From contig SKUI01000159.1 in the NCBI GenBank assembly GCA_007122185.1, forward strand, positions 1-7,167: a stretch of DNA of 7,167 nt, read 5' to 3'. The translations under genes were made by a program, and so were the position numbers. Below are positions 5,714-7,167 of the stretch, one piece after another (the first letter of the stretch is position 1; every line of letters starts with the position of its first letter). The DNA comes from Rhodothermia bacterium (GTDB taxonomy: Bacteria > Bacteroidota > Rhodothermia > Balneolales > Natronogracilivirgulaceae). Below the pieces are notes generated by a model, which was not told the origin of the DNA, ran no database searches, and worked only from the letters and a program-made list of their open reading frames with translations.

Positions 5714-7167
5714 ATGAGCTGTCGGAAACAAAACCAATCCATTGATTCCACAGACGATTCTGCGGAGCTGCCTGATGCTGCTTTTTTGAAGCGTCAGTTG
5801 CAGGCAATTGCCGCCATGGCGGAGTTTTTTCTCAAGGGGGAGGATATCGAGAAACTCTACAGCCAGGTATCCGGCCAGATAACTGAGGTATTGCAACTGG
5901 AGGGGTGCCTGGTACTGGAACGAAAACACCGCGAAAAAGAAAGCTATCATCTCTTTTCCGCCTGCGGATTCTGTGATATGAGCCAACTGGAGTCGACCAG
6001 CTGGCTGGATAATGACCAGTTCCGCGACACCATGGAAACAGCGGGTATAATTTCCATCGAGAAGTACGGAAAGGGCAATGGGTACCTGCCGCCTGACCGC
6101 GAGTGCTTCCGGGAATTCCGCTCGGGCATGAGCGTGCGGATTCCGGGAGAAGAACAGCAGCCAAAAGGGATCATCGCCGTATATCACCGCAAGACGCGCA
6201 AGTACAAGATACATGAACAGGAATTTCTGAAAACCGTGTCCGACATGCTTGCGGGGGCCCTGTCCAGGGAGGAAAACGAAAACGAACTCAGGGAAAGTGA
6301 AGCCCGCTCCATGGCTATTCTGGATACGGCTGTGGACGGCATCATCACCATCGACGCCAGGGGCCGCATCACCCTGTTCAACCAGGCCGCCCGTAATATC
6401 TTCGGTTATAAGGAAAAAGAAGTGCTGGGGAAAAATATCAGCATGCTTATGCCCGAACCGTACCGGGGAGAGCACGACGGCTATTTGCATAAATATGCTT
6501 CGACTGGAAGGAAAAAGATCATCGGAAGCGGAAGGGAGATGACCGGGCTGCGAAAGGACGGCAAAACGTTCCCGCTTTATCTGGCCGTCAGCGAGTTCCG
6601 TACCTCGGAGGGACTATCATATACGGGTATCGTCCGGGATATCAGCGACCAACGGCGCCTGGAGCAGGAGGTGCTCAGCATCAGTGATCACGAACGCCGG
6701 CGAATCGGTCAGGACCTGCACGACGGGCTGGGGCAAATGCTCACCGGCATCGGCCTTATGAGCCAAAGCCTGAAAAAAAAGCTCCAAAAAGAGAATTCCG
6801 GTGCGGCGGAACAGGCCAACGAGATCACCAGACTGATCCGCGAGGCGGATGAATATGCAAAAAACCTTTCCAGAGGACTGTTACCGGTTGATTTTGAAGT
6901 GCGCGGGCTGGCGACCTCTCTTGAGAGACTGGCTGCCAATGCCGAGCGACTTTTCGGCATCACCTGCACCTTCAGGGAAGAAAACCCGCCCCTGTTCCAT
7001 GACACGACCGTTGTGGAGCATCTGTTCCGTATCGCCCAGGAGGCGATCAGCAATGCGGTCAAGCATGGTCTGGCCGGTGAAGTGGCCTTGAAGCTGTTTG
7101 CCACGGAGGAATACGCTTGCCTCAGGGTAATTGACGACGGCAAGGGTTTTTCAGGAAACTGGCATGA
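5714..7167 (+). CDS. GAF-PAS-HisKA_3 sensor histidine kinase with FixL-like PAS (3' end beyond window)
   Basis: 484 residues are visible and the frame is open at the right edge. No membrane segment is seen, so the protein is probably cytoplasmic. Order: short N-tail and helix (1-45), GAF-like domain (about 45-185), linker helix, PAS domain (about 196-315), HisKA_3 dimerisation domain with phospho-acceptor H336 in RRRIGQDLHDGLGQ, then HATPase_c with N-box residue N447 (FRIAQEAISNAVKHG) and G1 box DDGKGF (474-479). The PAS is close to FixL: MLMPEPYRGEHDGYLHKY and IIGSGRE align so that H254 matches the FixL heme ligand His200 and R274 matches Arg220. FixL Arg206 and His214 become Lys260 and Lys268. 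Oxygen or gas sensing is inferred from this. HisKA_3 kinases normally pair with NarL/LuxR-type regulators, expected downstream but outside the window. ATG 5714 follows an in-frame TAA at 5708, so no earlier start exists; no Shine-Dalgarno sequence is seen. An alternative is redox or non-heme sensing. Confidence 0.93.
   Translation, partial: MSCRKQNQSIDSTDDSAELPDAAFLKRQLQAIAAMAEFFLKGEDIEKLYSQVSGQITEVLQLEGCLVLERKHREKESYHLFSACGFCDMSQLESTSWLDNDQFRDTMETAGIISIEKYGKGNGYLPPDRECFREFRSGMSVRIPGEEQQPKGIIAVYHRKTRKYKIHEQEFLKTVSDMLAGALSREENENELRESEARSMAILDTAVDGIITIDARGRITLFNQAARNIFGYKEKEVLGKNISMLMPEPYRGEHDGYLHKYASTGRKKIIGSGREMTGLRKDGKTFPLYLAVSEFRTSEGLSYTGIVRDISDQRRLEQEVLSISDHERRRIGQDLHDGLGQMLTGIGLMSQSLKKKLQKENSGAAEQANEITRLIREADEYAKNLSRGLLPVDFEVRGLATSLERLAANAERLFGITCTFREENPPLFHDTTVVEHLFRIAQEAISNAVKHGLAGEVALKLFATEEYACLRVIDDGKGFSGNWH

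Noticed and set aside
5701..5745. A 14-codon open frame (starting MSLIHELSET) overlapping the kinase start in another frame
   Set aside because: Too short, no ribosome binding site, and no sign of a leader-peptide composition. Probably chance.
5645..6490. A 281-codon minus-strand open frame
   Set aside because: It is antisense to the sensor kinase's GAF and PAS domains and has no recognisable motif.
1..7167. Mobile element, CRISPR array, tRNA or rRNA gene
   Set aside because: No transposase or integrase motif, terminal repeats, spaced direct-repeat array, or RNA-gene signature was seen on either strand.

Overview
The window holds five protein-coding genes, two of them cut by the window ends. 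It looks like chromosomal DNA from a moderately GC-rich member of the Bacteroidota in the broad sense. A Balneolota/Rhodothermota-type marine or halophilic lineage is the best guess. The guess rests on the short proline- and acid-rich TonB with a 'GG…YP…PGRQRGRPVKV' C-terminal domain, the glutamate-cysteine-ligase/CBS fusion, and weak or missing Shine-Dalgarno sequences at four of the five starts. It is an inference and was not tested by any search.

Left part (1-4401, all minus strand), in transcription order: hemN (oxygen-independent coproporphyrinogen III oxidase, radical SAM), then a 203-bp gap, a tandem UspA-type stress protein, a 65-bp gap, and a GCS2-family glutamate-cysteine-ligase-like enzyme fused to C-terminal CBS domains that runs off the left end. 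Long open frames on the opposite strand of these genes are shadows. All recognisable conserved motifs lie on the minus strand.

Middle (4402-4807): an AT-rich divergent intergenic region of 406 bp. It contains a candidate hemN promoter with a small dyad and, on the plus strand, two hairpin-plus-T-tract elements ahead of tonB that have no obvious upstream gene.

Right part (4808-7167, plus strand): a TonB-family energy transducer closed by a strong intrinsic terminator, then a 142-bp regulatory gap. The last gene is a cytoplasmic GAF-PAS-HisKA_3-HATPase sensor histidine kinase that runs off the right end. Its PAS domain closely resembles that of FixL, including the histidine that ligates heme in FixL and the arginine that contacts bound oxygen.

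Reading the genes together (inference): several products bear on oxygen and redox physiology. They are anaerobic heme synthesis, a universal stress protein, a possible gamma-glutamyl-thiol enzyme with nucleotide-sensing CBS domains, and a candidate heme-based oxygen sensor next door. I found no mobile element, CRISPR array, tRNA or rRNA, and no clearly undescribed system. The best leads are the putative heme-PAS/HisKA_3 kinase, the GCS2-CBS fusion, and the unexplained terminator-like hairpins upstream of tonB.
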